Source: Leptospira abararensis
GTDB taxonomy: Bacteria > Spirochaetota > Leptospiria > Leptospirales > Leptospiraceae
Assembly: GCF_016918735.1 (NCBI RefSeq)
Contig: NZ_JAFFPR010000055.1
Coordinates: 124,001 to 188,000, forward strand
Direction of reading: 5' to 3'
Length of the DNA stretch: 64,000 bases
The notes beneath the pieces are model-generated. The model was given only the letters and a program-made list of their open reading frames with translations, was not told the DNA's origin and made no database searches. Shown here piece by piece: positions 34,918-43,892 of this stretch. A program made the position numbers and the translations under genes. The first letter of the stretch is position 1; the number at the start of each line of letters is the position of its first letter.

Positions 34918-35289
34918 GTGTCATACGAAGCTTATAAACTCATCCATATTTTCGGAATGTATTTGTTATTTTTATCCCTCGGAGGTGTTACCCTCTACAC
35001 CATCAATGGTGGGAAAAAATCGGAAAACAAATTCAAAACTGTAGCTGCCATCACTCACGGTGTTGCCCTCATACTTCTTTTCGTTGCAGGATTTGGACTC
35101 ATGAAGTTTCGAGGGATATCCCATGCGGCGATGCCAGTTTGGGTCATTTTGAAAATCGTCATCTGGCTTGCGTTTGGTGGACTTTTAGCAATGGCTTCTA
35201 AAAAAGAAAAATTTGCTAAAATCCTTTGGTTTGTGTTTCCACTTTTGGGTTTGTTTGCAGCTTACCTTGCGTTCTACCAACCTTTCTAA
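34918..35289 (+). CDS. Small four-helix membrane protein
   Basis: A 123-residue inner-membrane protein with four hydrophobic helices (about residues 8-28, 43-62, 72-92 and 100-120). The first helix holds 'KLIHIFGMYLLFLSLGG', which resembles haem- or cofactor-binding membrane proteins of the SirB/CopD-like kind, but I cannot name a family with certainty. The GTG start is well supported by AAGGAG six bases upstream. A terminator follows at 35306. Function is not assigned. Confidence 0.75.
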   Translation: MSYEAYKLIHIFGMYLLFLSLGGVTLYTINGGKKSENKFKTVAAITHGVALILLFVAGFGLMKFRGISHAAMPVWVILKIVIWLAFGGLLAMASKKEKFAKILWFVFPLLGLFAAYLAFYQPF

Positions 35290-35305
35290 TTTTTATGGTG
35301 ATGAT

Positions 35306-35331
35306 CCTCCCGTAGATTCTAAAACGGGAGG
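35306..35331 (+). terminator. Terminator before fumC
   Basis: CCTCCCGT/ACGGGAGG perfect eight-pair stem with a ten-base loop, 16 bp after the stop of the small membrane protein, followed by GTGACGACTTTTTC. Good intrinsic terminator for that gene. Confidence 0.75.
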
Positions 35332-35428
35332 GTGACGACTTTTTCAATCCTGACTTTTTCTTTTTCGATTCCCAAACCCAGCTCTGTCTACATAAAGAAT
35401 ACAATTTATAATTGATTCTCGAGGGAAT

Positions 35429-36808
35429 ATGAAAACACGAATCGAAACCGACTCTATGGGTGAAATCGAAGTGGATGCCACTCGTTATTGGGGTGCACAA
35501 ACCGAACGTTCTCTCCACCACTTCCGCATTGGAACAGATAAATTTCCAAGGGAGATGATTCGTGCTCTTGGGATTTTAAAAAAATCAGCTGCACAGACAA
35601 ACCTGGAATTGGGAATCCTTTCCGCAGAAAAAACCGATCTCATTGCGAAGGCAGCAGATGAAGTCATCGCTGGAACTTTGGATGACCATTTTCCCCTTGC
35701 GGTATGGCAAACCGGATCGGGAACTCAAACCAATATGAATGTGAATGAAGTGATTTCCAATAGAGCGATCGAAATCGCAGGGGGAGTCCTCGGTTCGAAA
35801 AATCCCATCCATCCCAATGATGATGTAAACAAAGCCCAAAGTTCCAACGATACCTTTCCCACAGCCATGCACATTGCTTGCGCGGAAAGTTTGGTTCACA
35901 AACTAATCCCCGCTTTACAAACGCTCCATGACACATTGGAACAAAAAACAAAAGACTTCGCTGGTATCATCAAAATTGGCCGTACTCATTTGCAAGATGC
36001 CACCCCACTCACACTGGGTCAGGAATTTTCTGGGTATGTGCAACAACTCAAATATTCGGTAGAGAGAATCGAACGAGTATTACCTTCTGTATACCGGTTG
36101 GCCCTTGGGGGAACAGCAGTGGGAACCGGCCTCAATACCCATCCCGAATTTGCTGTGAAAGCAGCAGCGGCCATTGCCAAAGAAACAGGACTTCCCTTTG
36201 TCTCTGCGGAAAATAAATTCGAGGCACTCGCTACCCACGATTCCCTTGTGGAAGTGAGTGGAGTTTTGAAAACCATTGCTTGTTCACTGATGAAGATCGC
36301 AAACGATATCCGATGGTTGGCTTCAGGTCCTCGTTGTGGGATTGGAGAAATTTCCATTCCTGAAAATGAACCAGGCTCTTCCATTATGCCAGGAAAAGTA
36401 AACCCCACACAATCCGAAGCCATGACGATGGTAGCCGCTCAAGTGATAGGAAATGATGTGGCAGTCAACGTGGGTGGATCTTCTGGAAACTTTGAACTGA
36501 ATGTATTCAAACCACTGATTATCTTTAATGTACTGAATTCTATACGGTTGTTAGCCGATTCTACAGTTTCTTTTGAAGAACATTGTGCACGGGGGATAGA
36601 ACCAAATTTGGAAACGATCGAACATAACTTAAAAAATTCACTGATGCTTGTGACGGCTCTTAACCCACATATTGGCTATGATAAAGCAGCAAAGATTGCA
36701 AAAACTGCCCATAAAGAAAAATCCACTTTGAAAGAAGCAGGAATTCAGTTGGGAATATTGACGGCAGAACAGTTTGATGAATGGGTGAAGCCGGAAGAGA
36801 TGATTTGA
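35429..36808 (+). CDS. fumC: Fumarate hydratase class II
   Basis: A 459-residue oxygen-stable fumarase of the argininosuccinate lyase superfamily that interconverts fumarate and malate in the TCA cycle. The signature '[16 protein letters not shown]' is present, with '[16 protein letters not shown]' and '[19 protein letters not shown]' supplying the substrate-binding Thr/Ser/His residues. Length is as in E. coli FumC (467). A GAGGG site lies before the ATG. It converges on an SRPBCC gene, with a terminator hairpin across the stop codon. A class I fumarase gene lies only about 0.5 kb further on, on the other strand. Confidence 0.95.
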   Translation: MKTRIETDSMGEIEVDATRYWGAQTERSLHHFRIGTDKFPREMIRALGILKKSAAQTNLELGILSAEKTDLIAKAADEVIAGTLDDHFPLAVWQTGSGTQTNMNVNEVISNRAIEIAGGVLGSKNPIHPNDDVNKAQSSNDTFPTAMHIACAESLVHKLIPALQTLHDTLEQKTKDFAGIIKIGRTHLQDATPLTLGQEFSGYVQQLKYSVERIERVLPSVYRLALGGTAVGTGLNTHPEFAVKAAAAIAKETGLPFVSAENKFEALATHDSLVEVSGVLKTIACSLMKIANDIRWLASGPRCGIGEISIPENEPGSSIMPGKVNPTQSEAMTMVAAQVIGNDVAVNVGGSSGNFELNVFKPLIIFNVLNSIRLLADSTVSFEEHCARGIEPNLETIEHNLKNSLMLVTALNPHIGYDKAAKIAKTAHKEKSTLKEAGIQLGILTAEQFDEWVKPEEMI

Positions 36809-36829
36809 AATGATTGTATCATTTCTTTT
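36807..36829 (+). terminator. Hairpin across the fumC stop codon
   Basis: GAAATGAT/ATCATTTC perfect eight-pair stem with a TGT loop, followed by TTTTG. The left arm includes the last two bases of the fumC TGA and the right arm includes the stop codon of the convergent SRPBCC gene. Confidence 0.7.
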
Positions 36830-37238
36830 GTTCTCCGCTGCTAGACAGAGTTCTGACAGCATTCCGAATCTTATCCCAATAGTTTTGGCGCCAACCTTCT
36901 TCTATATCTGGAATCAGAGCCTTTGGTACACCGCGATGTGTTAAAGTTAATTCAGTTCCACCTTCATTCGTTTCTTTGAATGTAAACGTAGCCATTGAAA
37001 AAATCCCTTCAGGAAAATCATTTCTTCTCCAGGCTTGCACAATTCTTCTCGAAGGTTGAAGGTCTACAATGATTCCAGATACCTTTCCAGACATTGTAGA
37101 AAAGTCACCCCCAATCCGTTTACTGATCATCGCAGTTTCCCCTGTGAGGGCCGTGACTTTCTTCGAATCTGCAATAAACTGGTAGATCGTTATTGGAGAA
37201 GCCTTAAATTTTACTTTTTGTTGGATCGTTTTACACAT
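36819..37238 (-). CDS. SRPBCC (polyketide cyclase/START-like) family protein
   Basis: A 139-residue protein with the START/Bet v1-like fold: 'QQKVKFKASPITIYQFIAD' at the N-terminus and 'ELTLTHRGVPKALIPDIEEGWRQNYW' spread toward the C-terminal helix, as in the AHSA1 group. Such proteins bind small hydrophobic ligands in a deep cavity. The ligand is unknown. It lies alone on the minus strand between the two fumarase genes and its 3' end sits inside the fumC terminator. Confidence 0.85.
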   Translation of the reverse strand: MCKTIQQKVKFKASPITIYQFIADSKKVTALTGETAMISKRIGGDFSTMSGKVSGIIVDLQPSRRIVQAWRRNDFPEGIFSMATFTFKETNEGGTELTLTHRGVPKALIPDIEEGWRQNYWDKIRNAVRTLSSSGEQKK

Positions 37239-37341
37239 CTTAGTTTGCCTTGTATCAGTTTCAAAATTCTGATCTGCACTTTTTAAACCGTGTTACAAGT
37301 TTTGAATTCACCTAATACAGTTCATTCTAAGAAATCAATTT

Positions 37342-38955
37342 TCAATTCAACATCTGGAAAAAATCATTTCCCTTGTCATCGACTACGATAAAGGCTGGAA
37401 AGTTTTCTACTTCAATGGACCAAACGGCTTCCATACCTAACTCAGGAAAGTCGAGGACTTCCACCTTTTTAATGTTTTCTTTGGCAAGTAGAGCAGCCGG
37501 GCCACCGATGGATCCGAGGTAAAATCCTCCATTCTTCTTACAACTGTCCGTCACCACTTTGGAACGGTTCCCTTTGGCAAGAGAGATCATGGAATAACCT
37601 TTCTCTTGGAAAAGAGGAACATAACTATCCATTCGTCCTGCTGTCGTTGGACCAAAGGAACCGGAAGGCATTCCTTCTGGAGTTTTGGCTGGACCCGCAT
37701 AATACACTGGATGGTTTTTGAAATAATCAGGGAGAGGTTCCCCCTTATCCAATTTTTCTTTGAGTTTTGCGTGAGCAATGTCACGCGCCACAACGAGTCG
37801 TCCGGACAACATAACACGCGTTTTAACGGGATATTTATTTAGAATTCCGAGAATCTCTTTCATGGGTTGGTTTAAATTGATGTGAACGGTTTCATTTCCA
37901 ACATCCGATTCTTCGACTGTAGGTAAATAACGAGCCGGATCGTATTCGAGTTGTTCTAAGTAGATTCCGTCTTTTGTGATTTTGGCTTTGATATTGCGAT
38001 CGGCACTACAACTGACTCCAAGGCCGACTGGGCACGAAGCACCATGCCTTGGCAAACGAATGATTCGAAAATCGTGTGCTAAATATTTTCCACCAAACTG
38101 CGCTCCAATTCCCGATTTTTGAGCCGCAAGTAACATCTTCTCTTCGAGTTCGATATCGCGAAAAGCAGTTCCTTCTTTGGTTCCTTTTGTGGGCAAATGA
38201 TCCAAATAACCAGCTGACGCTAGTTTGACGGTCTTTAGATTTGCCTCGGCAGATGTTCCCCCAATCACCACTGCTATGTGGTAAGGAGGACAAGCAGAAG
38301 TTCCAAGTCCTGCCACTTTTTCCGAAATGAATTTTTCGAGAGAGGCCGGATTGAGAAGGGCTTTCGTTTCTTGGTAGAGATAGGTTTTGTTAGCAGACCC
38401 TCCCCCCTTTGCCATAAATAGAAAACTATATTTTTGACCAGGTGTTGCATAAATATCAACTTGTGCCGGTAAGTTGGAACCAGAGTTGGTTTCCTCATAC
38501 ATAGAAAGAGGAACTACCTGCGAGTAACGCAAGTTACGCTCTACGTATGTATTATAAATTCCTTTGGAGAGGGCTTCGGCATCATCGCCACCGGTGATGA
38601 CATACTCGCCCTTTTTTGCCATAACAATTCCCGTTCCCGTGTCTTGGCAAGAAGGCAGTTGTTTGTCTGCAGCAATCACTGCATTTTTGAGAAGGGCCAT
38701 TGCCACAAACCGATCATTTTTAGTGGCTTCCGGATCATCTAAAATTTTGCGAACTTTTTCCAAGTGGCCAGGGCGAAGGTAAAAAGCGATGTCTTCCATG
38801 GCTTTTTGTGCCAGATAAGTCAAACCCTCGGGTTCAATTTTTAAAATTTCCTTATCCCCGAATGGGACAGTGCTTACAAAGTCTTTGGTTAATAATTTGT
38901 AAGGAGTGGTATCTTCCCCGAGCGGGAAGGGATCGGCATAAAAGAATTCTGGCAT
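37342..38955 (-). CDS. Fumarate hydratase class I, 4Fe-4S type
   Basis: A 537-residue iron-sulfur fumarase of the FumA/FumB type. The N-terminal catalytic part contains '[18 protein letters not shown]', '[16 protein letters not shown]' and '[17 protein letters not shown]', which supply the three Cys that hold the 4Fe-4S cluster. The C-terminal part has '[19 protein letters not shown]' and '[16 protein letters not shown]'. It does the same reaction as FumC but is oxygen-sensitive. Having both in one genome is common; having both within 4 kb is less so. They probably serve different oxygen or iron conditions. No regulator is adjacent. Confidence 0.93.
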   Translation of the reverse strand: MPEFFYADPFPLGEDTTPYKLLTKDFVSTVPFGDKEILKIEPEGLTYLAQKAMEDIAFYLRPGHLEKVRKILDDPEATKNDRFVAMALLKNAVIAADKQLPSCQDTGTGIVMAKKGEYVITGGDDAEALSKGIYNTYVERNLRYSQVVPLSMYEETNSGSNLPAQVDIYATPGQKYSFLFMAKGGGSANKTYLYQETKALLNPASLEKFISEKVAGLGTSACPPYHIAVVIGGTSAEANLKTVKLASAGYLDHLPTKGTKEGTAFRDIELEEKMLLAAQKSGIGAQFGGKYLAHDFRIIRLPRHGASCPVGLGVSCSADRNIKAKITKDGIYLEQLEYDPARYLPTVEESDVGNETVHINLNQPMKEILGILNKYPVKTRVMLSGRLVVARDIAHAKLKEKLDKGEPLPDYFKNHPVYYAGPAKTPEGMPSGSFGPTTAGRMDSYVPLFQEKGYSMISLAKGNRSKVVTDSCKKNGGFYLGSIGGPAALLAKENIKKVEVLDFPELGMEAVWSIEVENFPAFIVVDDKGNDFFQMLN

Positions 38956-39107
38956 GGAAACCTCTAAACTATCCTTCTATCATATGAAAATTCTCTTTCC
39001 AGTAAATGAATTTTTACAGGGACTTTGGGAAACACAAAAGACAGAGTCCAAAACCAAATGGGAAAAAACGTTTCTCTTTTTTTAAAATCAGTTTATAACA
39101 AAGGAAA

Positions 39108-40073
39108 ATGAAACAGATCCTCATTTACATTGTAATTTTATCTTTCAGTCCTATGCTTTTTGCAGAGGAAACGGCGACGAAAATAGATACCTTACAAGAC
39201 GAAAAAAGTAAATCCTCAAAATTCAGCCTACTCTTAAAAAGGCAGACCTACCAGTATCTGCCTTATGAATACACATCTCTCACTGATAAAAATGAATCCC
39301 TGGTTCCGACTCGTTCCAGCTCTGCTTTGAAGGAAAATGGAAAGGTTCTCATTCCCTTTGTATTCAGTTATGAAAATTTAGCGAAGGGTTTTAAATTAGA
39401 ACTCTCATACTTTGAAGTGGAAATTGTAAACGCAAACACTCTCCTATACCAACAAACATCACAAGGACCCAATATTTCCCGGTATTACCTTTCACCAATG
39501 GCTCGTTCGGAGTTTGAATTCAATGCCTATCAATCTTTGAGTCCCACAAAAGATTGGAAACTTTATCTGGGTGGGGGGATTCGTAATATCAATCGTTACC
39601 TATATGGAAATTATCTAGGGCAAGGAACTTTCAAAGAATATTTTTTCACTTATGGGCCACAAGTCTCTGCGCAAAGTATCTACGAACTTCCTTATGACTT
39701 AGCATTCCACCTAACAATAGATTTATTCTACACTCAAGGCACTCGGTTTTTCAAACAACCAAATCTAACGGAAGACCGGTTCCAGTATTCTTTATCCACC
39801 GCAGGTACAGAAGGAATCTTTCGAGGATATGAATTTGATGGTTCCCTCGCTTATTCTTTTCACCCCCATATGAAATTCTTTGTGGGTTACAATATGATTG
39901 TCTCTAAATTTTCCTATTACCATTATAGCGAAATTCAATTCAGTCGCAGCACAGAGAATTTAGGTTCTGCTAGTCCCTCTGTCACAGGAAATTGGGAGAT
40001 GAATCTTCCGAAAAAATCGGAAAACTTTGATACTTTAAGAGGGATTTATCTGGGGATGATGGTGAGTTTTTAA
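39108..40073 (+). CDS. Leptospiral outer-membrane beta-barrel protein
   Basis: A 321-residue exported protein with signal peptide 'MKQILIYIVILSFSPMLFA' and a mature part made of alternating beta-strands rich in Tyr and Phe ('KLYLGGGIRNINRYLYG', 'FFVGYNMIVSKFSYYHYSE'), ending in 'IYLGMMVSF' with a terminal Phe, as outer-membrane barrels do. It resembles the LA_2444/LA_4059-type outer-membrane family of Leptospira, but I could not confirm that. The start is supported by AAAGGAAA before the ATG. It is divergent from the class I fumarase. Ligand or role unknown. Confidence 0.75.
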   Translation: MKQILIYIVILSFSPMLFAEETATKIDTLQDEKSKSSKFSLLLKRQTYQYLPYEYTSLTDKNESLVPTRSSSALKENGKVLIPFVFSYENLAKGFKLELSYFEVEIVNANTLLYQQTSQGPNISRYYLSPMARSEFEFNAYQSLSPTKDWKLYLGGGIRNINRYLYGNYLGQGTFKEYFFTYGPQVSAQSIYELPYDLAFHLTIDLFYTQGTRFFKQPNLTEDRFQYSLSTAGTEGIFRGYEFDGSLAYSFHPHMKFFVGYNMIVSKFSYYHYSEIQFSRSTENLGSASPSVTGNWEMNLPKKSENFDTLRGIYLGMMVSF

Positions 40074-40296
40074 GGGATCTTTTGGGATTCAAGTTAGGTT
40101 TCCGATTGATGCCTAAAGTCAAGGGGATCGTATTCCCTACTTGACAAATTTGCAAATAACGAGTGATATGTGAAATTAAGGAATTAATTTCTGGTGCCTC
40201 TACAAACTTGGGTTTAGTTGTGATTAAATTTAGCTAGAACCGCAAATTTATAGAGTTAAATGAAATTAGTATTTTCAAAAATTTAAGTAGGGAAAA

Positions 40297-40875
40297 ATGA
40301 ACATAGAAAAAGAAAATGATTCAGATGCTATTGAATTAGCCTCTTTAGGAAAACGAATTAAGGCTCATATTGTAGATTTTCTAATTATGTTACCTTTTCT
40401 CTCAATAATGATTGGAGCTCTGATTTACTCTCAAAAAATTGGATTTATATATTATTTTGCTGCCACTATAATATACTCTTTTATCTTCATTGGATATAGA
40501 ATATTTTTTGCTTTCAAATACGGCGGAACATTAGGAAAATTGGCAGTAAAAATTAAGATTATCGATTCTAATAACAACAATCTTAATATCAGAAATTCAG
40601 TATTAAGAGAGATTCCACACATATTCATTTATATCTTCTTCGCTATAAATGTATATTTAATGCTTAATTTTTATAATCAATCTATAGAATCGCTAACTGA
40701 TTACGATTTTTCAAAGTATTTTAAGGAATTGGAGAACCAGGAATTTTTTCCAAATTTTTCCACTTATTACTATATTCTTTCAATTCTATTTATACTTTTC
40801 AATAAATCGAAGAAAACTCCACATGATTTGATTGCAAACTCTATTGTAGTAAATTCTAATAAAAATCAACTGTAG
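40297..40875 (+). CDS. RDD family membrane protein
   Basis: A 192-residue inner-membrane protein of the RDD family. The eponymous residues appear early: Arg in 'LGKRIKAHIVDFLIM', then Asp. Three to four membrane helices follow, with 'GGTLGKLAVKIKIIDSN' between helices, also typical. The composition is distinctly more A/T-rich and Ile/Asn/Lys-rich than the flanking genes. The function of the family is poorly known; some members are ion exchangers. The ATG follows AGGG. It lies at the start of a 1.7-kb AT-rich stretch. Confidence 0.85.
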   Translation: MNIEKENDSDAIELASLGKRIKAHIVDFLIMLPFLSIMIGALIYSQKIGFIYYFAATIIYSFIFIGYRIFFAFKYGGTLGKLAVKIKIIDSNNNNLNIRNSVLREIPHIFIYIFFAINVYLMLNFYNQSIESLTDYDFSKYFKELENQEFFPNFSTYYYILSILFILFNKSKKTPHDLIANSIVVNSNKNQL

Positions 40876-41233
40876 GCTACCTAAAAGAGTTATCTGGCAA
40901 AAAGCTAAATGATTGTATTGGTGACTATTGTATATATTTCGTTTTTAAAAATTCTAAATTTAAGAATGAAAGTGTCGCCTGTGGAATTGGAAATTTATTT
41001 CTAATTGGTGGGTATAATTATGACGAGAGGTGAATCAAAAACCATCGATTTACTATAAAAACAAAATTAACATCAATTAAATACTTAGCTTCAAGATAAG
41101 CCCTAGCTTTTTCTGATAACATCGTTTAAACTATTTTGCAATTTGCCATTGCAAAATATTATGAATTCCAAAAATCTTCATTGCAATTCAATTTACCGAA
41201 TGAATTTGATAATAATTCACTAAAGGAATAATT
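40876..41233. other. AT-rich gap with a possible gene remnant
   Basis: About 360 bp between the RDD gene and the DHFR-like gene. A frame without start codon runs open from inside the RDD 3' end to a TGA at 41031-41033 and would encode about 53 residues including 'GYLKELSGKKLNDCIGDY' and 'ACGIGNLFLIGGYNYDER'. It looks protein-like and may be the 3' end of a decayed gene. The rest (41034-41233) is very AT-rich with no ORF; it should hold the promoter of the next gene, whose AAAGGA site precedes the ATG. Confidence 0.4.
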
Positions 41234-41800
41234 ATGAAAAAAATAATTGCAGCAATCAATATGACCCTTAATGGAAATTGCGACCATAACGCCGGAATTC
41301 CAGATGAAGAAATACATTATCATTATGCTGACTTACTCAATACTGCTGAAGTTATACTATACGGAAGAATTACATATCAACTTATGCAATTTTGGCAATC
41401 ACTTCTAAAAAATCCTTCAGGAGAAAAATCAATGGATGACTTTGCTGTAGCCATAGACAAAATACAAAAAATTGTTTTTTCGAATACATTGAAAGAGACG
41501 GGCTGGGATAGTGCGAAACTTTCGACTAAACCTATAGAAGAAAAAATTTTAGAACTAAAAAAGCAATCGGGCAAAGATATTTTTGTAGGCAGTCGAAGTT
41601 TGATTATTCAGTTAATAAAACTTAATTTGATTGATGAACTTCAACTTTGCATTCACCCAGTTATTGCAGAAAGCGGTTTGCAATTATTTGAGAACTTAAA
41701 CATTAAGACAGACCTTAAACTTATTAAAACAAAAGTTTTTAAAAATGGAGCAGTCATTCTTTACTATAAGCCGACAGTTGAAAGCATAACGATCAGGTAG
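41234..41800 (+). CDS. Dihydrofolate reductase/RibD C-terminal family protein
   Basis: A 188-residue protein of the bacterial DHFR-like family (RibD C-terminal domain). The start 'MKKIIAAINMTLNG' and 'AEVILYGRITYQLMQFW', then 'KQSGKDIFVGSRSLIIQLI' and 'DELQLCIHPVIAESG' match the NADPH-dependent reductase fold. It probably reduces a small substrate that is not known; these proteins are often annotated as resistance- or riboflavin-related without proof. It is AT-rich like the RDD gene, consistent with a shared foreign origin. Confidence 0.85.
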   Translation: MKKIIAAINMTLNGNCDHNAGIPDEEIHYHYADLLNTAEVILYGRITYQLMQFWQSLLKNPSGEKSMDDFAVAIDKIQKIVFSNTLKETGWDSAKLSTKPIEEKILELKKQSGKDIFVGSRSLIIQLIKLNLIDELQLCIHPVIAESGLQLFENLNIKTDLKLIKTKVFKNGAVILYYKPTVESITIR

Positions 41801-41902
41801 AAGCACCGAACGCATAACGTGTATTTCCCGCTTCGTTTCCTAACTTTCGCACTTGGAAAATATGCTTTTAAGTTTTCCATTCCCGTCTAATACAATACCA
41901 CT

Positions 41903-42499
41903 ATGGAACCAAATGTTTTCGACCACCTCGCCAACAATTACGATACAGCAGAACGAAAAGAATTAGCCCAAGTCATTGCGGGTGCGGTCCAAAACGAATG
42001 TAAGGACAGCCAAACAAAGACCTTATTTGATTACGGTTGTGGCACCGGCCTTGTAGGTCTTAGTTTGTCATCATTAGTTGGTCGGATCGTCTTTATCGAT
42101 TCTTCGGAACCTATGTTGGACATTGTCAGGGAGAAAATCAAAAGAACGAATACTACGAATGCAGAAGTGATCCATTCCAATTTTCTGCAAAATACAAAAT
42201 CCAAAAAAGCGGATCTAATCCTTGTCTCTCTTGTCCTTTTGCACATCCCCGATACAAAAAATATTCTGAAATATTTTTATGAAATCTTAAATCCGCATGG
42301 AAAACTGATGGTGGTTGATTTTGATAAAAATGAAAAGATAAACCACCCCAAAGTCCACAATGGATTTATGGAGAGTGAACTTAGATCCTTACTCGAGGAA
42401 GTTGGGTTCAAAAATATAAAGATAAGAACCTTTCATCATGGGAAAAATATTTTTATGAAGGAAGATGCTTCGCTGTTTTTAGCAACAGGAACAAAATAG
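41903..42499 (+). CDS. Class I SAM-dependent methyltransferase
   Basis: A 198-residue Rossmann-fold methyltransferase. Motif I is 'LFDYGCGTGLVGLSL' (near residues 41-55), motif II 'IVFIDSSEPMLDIV', motif IV 'ADLILVSLVLLHIPD' and post-motif 'LNPHGKLMVVDFDKN'. It methylates a small molecule or a quinone-like substrate that cannot be told from sequence. It is convergent with the DUF1801 gene (15-bp gap) and is the first gene to the right of the AT-rich stretch with normal composition. Confidence 0.88.
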   Translation: MEPNVFDHLANNYDTAERKELAQVIAGAVQNECKDSQTKTLFDYGCGTGLVGLSLSSLVGRIVFIDSSEPMLDIVREKIKRTNTTNAEVIHSNFLQNTKSKKADLILVSLVLLHIPDTKNILKYFYEILNPHGKLMVVDFDKNEKINHPKVHNGFMESELRSLLEEVGFKNIKIRTFHHGKNIFMKEDASLFLATGTK

Positions 42500-42514
42500 A
42501 TTTAGATTCAATCA

Positions 42515-42958
42515 TTAAATTTGATTTTTCTCATAGAGTGCGATCCAATCTTTAGGACTCATTTTCGACACAAGTTCTCCAATCAATTTCCAGGGAATTT
42601 CTTCTATCTTTTTAAATCGAATGCAACTTTTTCCCATATCCAATTTAGATTTAGAATGTTTCGGATATTCGGTTTGGAACCATTTGAGTAATTTTAGATC
42701 GGCATAAATTCCCATATGATAGAGAGCAAGCCCATTCTTTTGTGAAGCAATATGGATAAAAGGAAGTGCTAGTTCCGAGGTTACATGATAACCAGCAGGA
42801 TACGTTTTTTTGGGAACCACATAACCGATCATCTTGTACTGGATGGTTTCTTCAAAACCTTTGGGAAGATTTTTTTTGATGATGTCTCGCAGTTTAGAAA
42901 ATGGCTCTCTTCGATCTTCTGGTAAGGATTGGATGTATTCTAGGGCAGTGTTTGGCAT
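42515..42958 (-). CDS. DUF1801 domain protein
   Basis: A 147-residue protein of the DUF1801 (YdhG/YobT-like, frataxin-like fold) family: 'EYIQSLPEDRREPFSKLRDI' at the start, 'FEETIQYKMIGYVVP' in the middle, and 'CIRFKKIEEIPWKLIGELV' at the end. Some relatives are iron chaperones (Fra-like), but most have no known function. The ATG is the only plausible start. It is convergent with the methyltransferase. Confidence 0.85.
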   Translation of the reverse strand: MPNTALEYIQSLPEDRREPFSKLRDIIKKNLPKGFEETIQYKMIGYVVPKKTYPAGYHVTSELALPFIHIASQKNGLALYHMGIYADLKLLKWFQTEYPKHSKSKLDMGKSCIRFKKIEEIPWKLIGELVSKMSPKDWIALYEKNQI

Positions 42959-43053
42959 GGTGCTCTAGTTTACCAGATTTCCGAATGGAAACAGTAGAAA
43001 AAATCTTACTAAGTCCTGATTTTGTTGATTAAAATAGATTCCAGTTCCTAACT

Positions 43054-43110
43054 CCGCGCCAGCGATAGAAGCGGAAATCCGAAGGATTGGAGCGGATAGC
43101 GCGGTCGTTA
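43054..43110 (+). repeat. 57-bp GC-rich dispersed repeat, copy 1
   Basis: Begins CCGCGCCAGCGA and ends GCGCGGTCGTTA. It is identical at all 57 positions to the reverse complement of 62134-62190. The ends CCGCGC and GCGCGG can pair, with an inner AATCC-GAA-GGATT hairpin, and the element contains two direct AGCGGA words. The flanks of the two copies differ, so the unit is sharply bounded. In one frame both copies read APAIEAEIRRIGADSAVV. Confidence 0.9.
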
Positions 43111-43204
43111 CAGAAAAAAATTAGATTCGCATAACCAATCCGAGGCGCCCCAACCTCAAAACCAACCAATTGAATTTACTGATTAAACTTTGAGTGGGTA
43201 TAAA

Positions 43205-43228
43205 AAAACCCACCAAGGGGTGGGTTTT
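43205..43228 (-). terminator. Bidirectional-type terminator of loa22
   Basis: AAAACCCACC/GGTGGGTTTT perfect ten-pair stem with a four-base loop, 39 bp past the loa22 stop. On the minus strand a T-run follows (TTTTTTTATA), so it terminates loa22 transcription. Confidence 0.9.
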
Positions 43229-43266
43229 CTTTTAGAGAAAATCTCTAGTTTAGAAAGTGAACTTTC

Positions 43267-43833
43267 TTATTTAGAAACGACTTGGAAAGTCACTCGGCGG
43301 TTGATCGCGTCTTTTTCATCAAAACCAGAGATTGGTTTTGCGGAACCAGAAGCTTTCGTAACGATTCTGTCTGCAGGGATTCCTTGTTTTACAAGAGCAT
43401 CTTTCACAGCGTCAGAACGAATTTGTGAGTAGTATCCATTTCCTTTTTTAGCACCTTCTGCTTCTTCGGGACCGGAAGCATCTGCATGACCAGTCACTTC
43501 AAGTGCATAACCTTCAGGAAGTTTTGCAAGAGCATCTTTGATGTAAGAAACATTGTCTTTTGCCCAAGTTTTGAAATCTTCTGCTTGGATGTCCGCTTGT
43601 TTGTAGCTAAAACCTCTGCGACGAACGCCGTCTGGATAGCGGTAGTCTTTGAGTGCTACATTGATTTCGTCCAAAAGAGCTGCATTCAGATCTCTGGAAG
43701 AAACAGTGGAGGTTGTTTCCGTTGTGGAAGTTGTTTCTTTGGGAGTTTCTTTTTCTTCAGAAGACGAACAGTTCGTTAATGAAAGCGAAAGACCTGCGAG
43801 GAGGATGAGGCTTAAAAAAAATCCTTTTTTCAT
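43267..43833 (-). CDS. loa22: Loa22-like OmpA-domain lipoprotein
   Basis: A 188-residue lipoprotein closely resembling leptospiral Loa22. The signal ends 'LSLSLTNC' (Cys22) followed by a Ser/Glu/Thr-rich linker. The segment 'DYRYPDGVRRRGFSYKQAD' is characteristic of Loa22, and the OmpA peptidoglycan-binding domain contains 'YALEVTGHADASGPEEAEG', 'SDAVKDALVKQGI' and 'NRRVTF'. It tethers the outer membrane to the cell wall; in pathogens it is required for virulence, but saprophytes also carry it. It has its own terminator at 43205 and is divergent from the RluA-type gene. Confidence 0.93.
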   Translation of the reverse strand: MKKGFFLSLILLAGLSLSLTNCSSSEEKETPKETTSTTETTSTVSSRDLNAALLDEINVALKDYRYPDGVRRRGFSYKQADIQAEDFKTWAKDNVSYIKDALAKLPEGYALEVTGHADASGPEEAEGAKKGNGYYSQIRSDAVKDALVKQGIPADRIVTKASGSAKPISGFDEKDAINRRVTFQVVSK

Positions 43834-43892
43834 CAGTTGACCTACCTTAATGTTTCCATAGTTTAGTTCTTTTCATTAGATAACAACCGAAA

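Larger units (their letters stand above)
42959..43266. other. Gene-free region with 57-bp repeat and terminator
   Basis: About 308 bp between the DUF1801 and loa22 genes. It contains one copy of a GC-rich repeat (43054-43110) and the loa22 terminator (43205-43228). I see no gene. A short frame through the repeat (43038-43124) has no start codon. Confidence 0.6.

Noticed and set aside
41801..41902. Possible integron-type recombination site after the DHFR-like gene (GCATAACGTG words)
   Set aside because: No paired core sites or cassette integrase could be seen; the resemblance is limited to a few bases.
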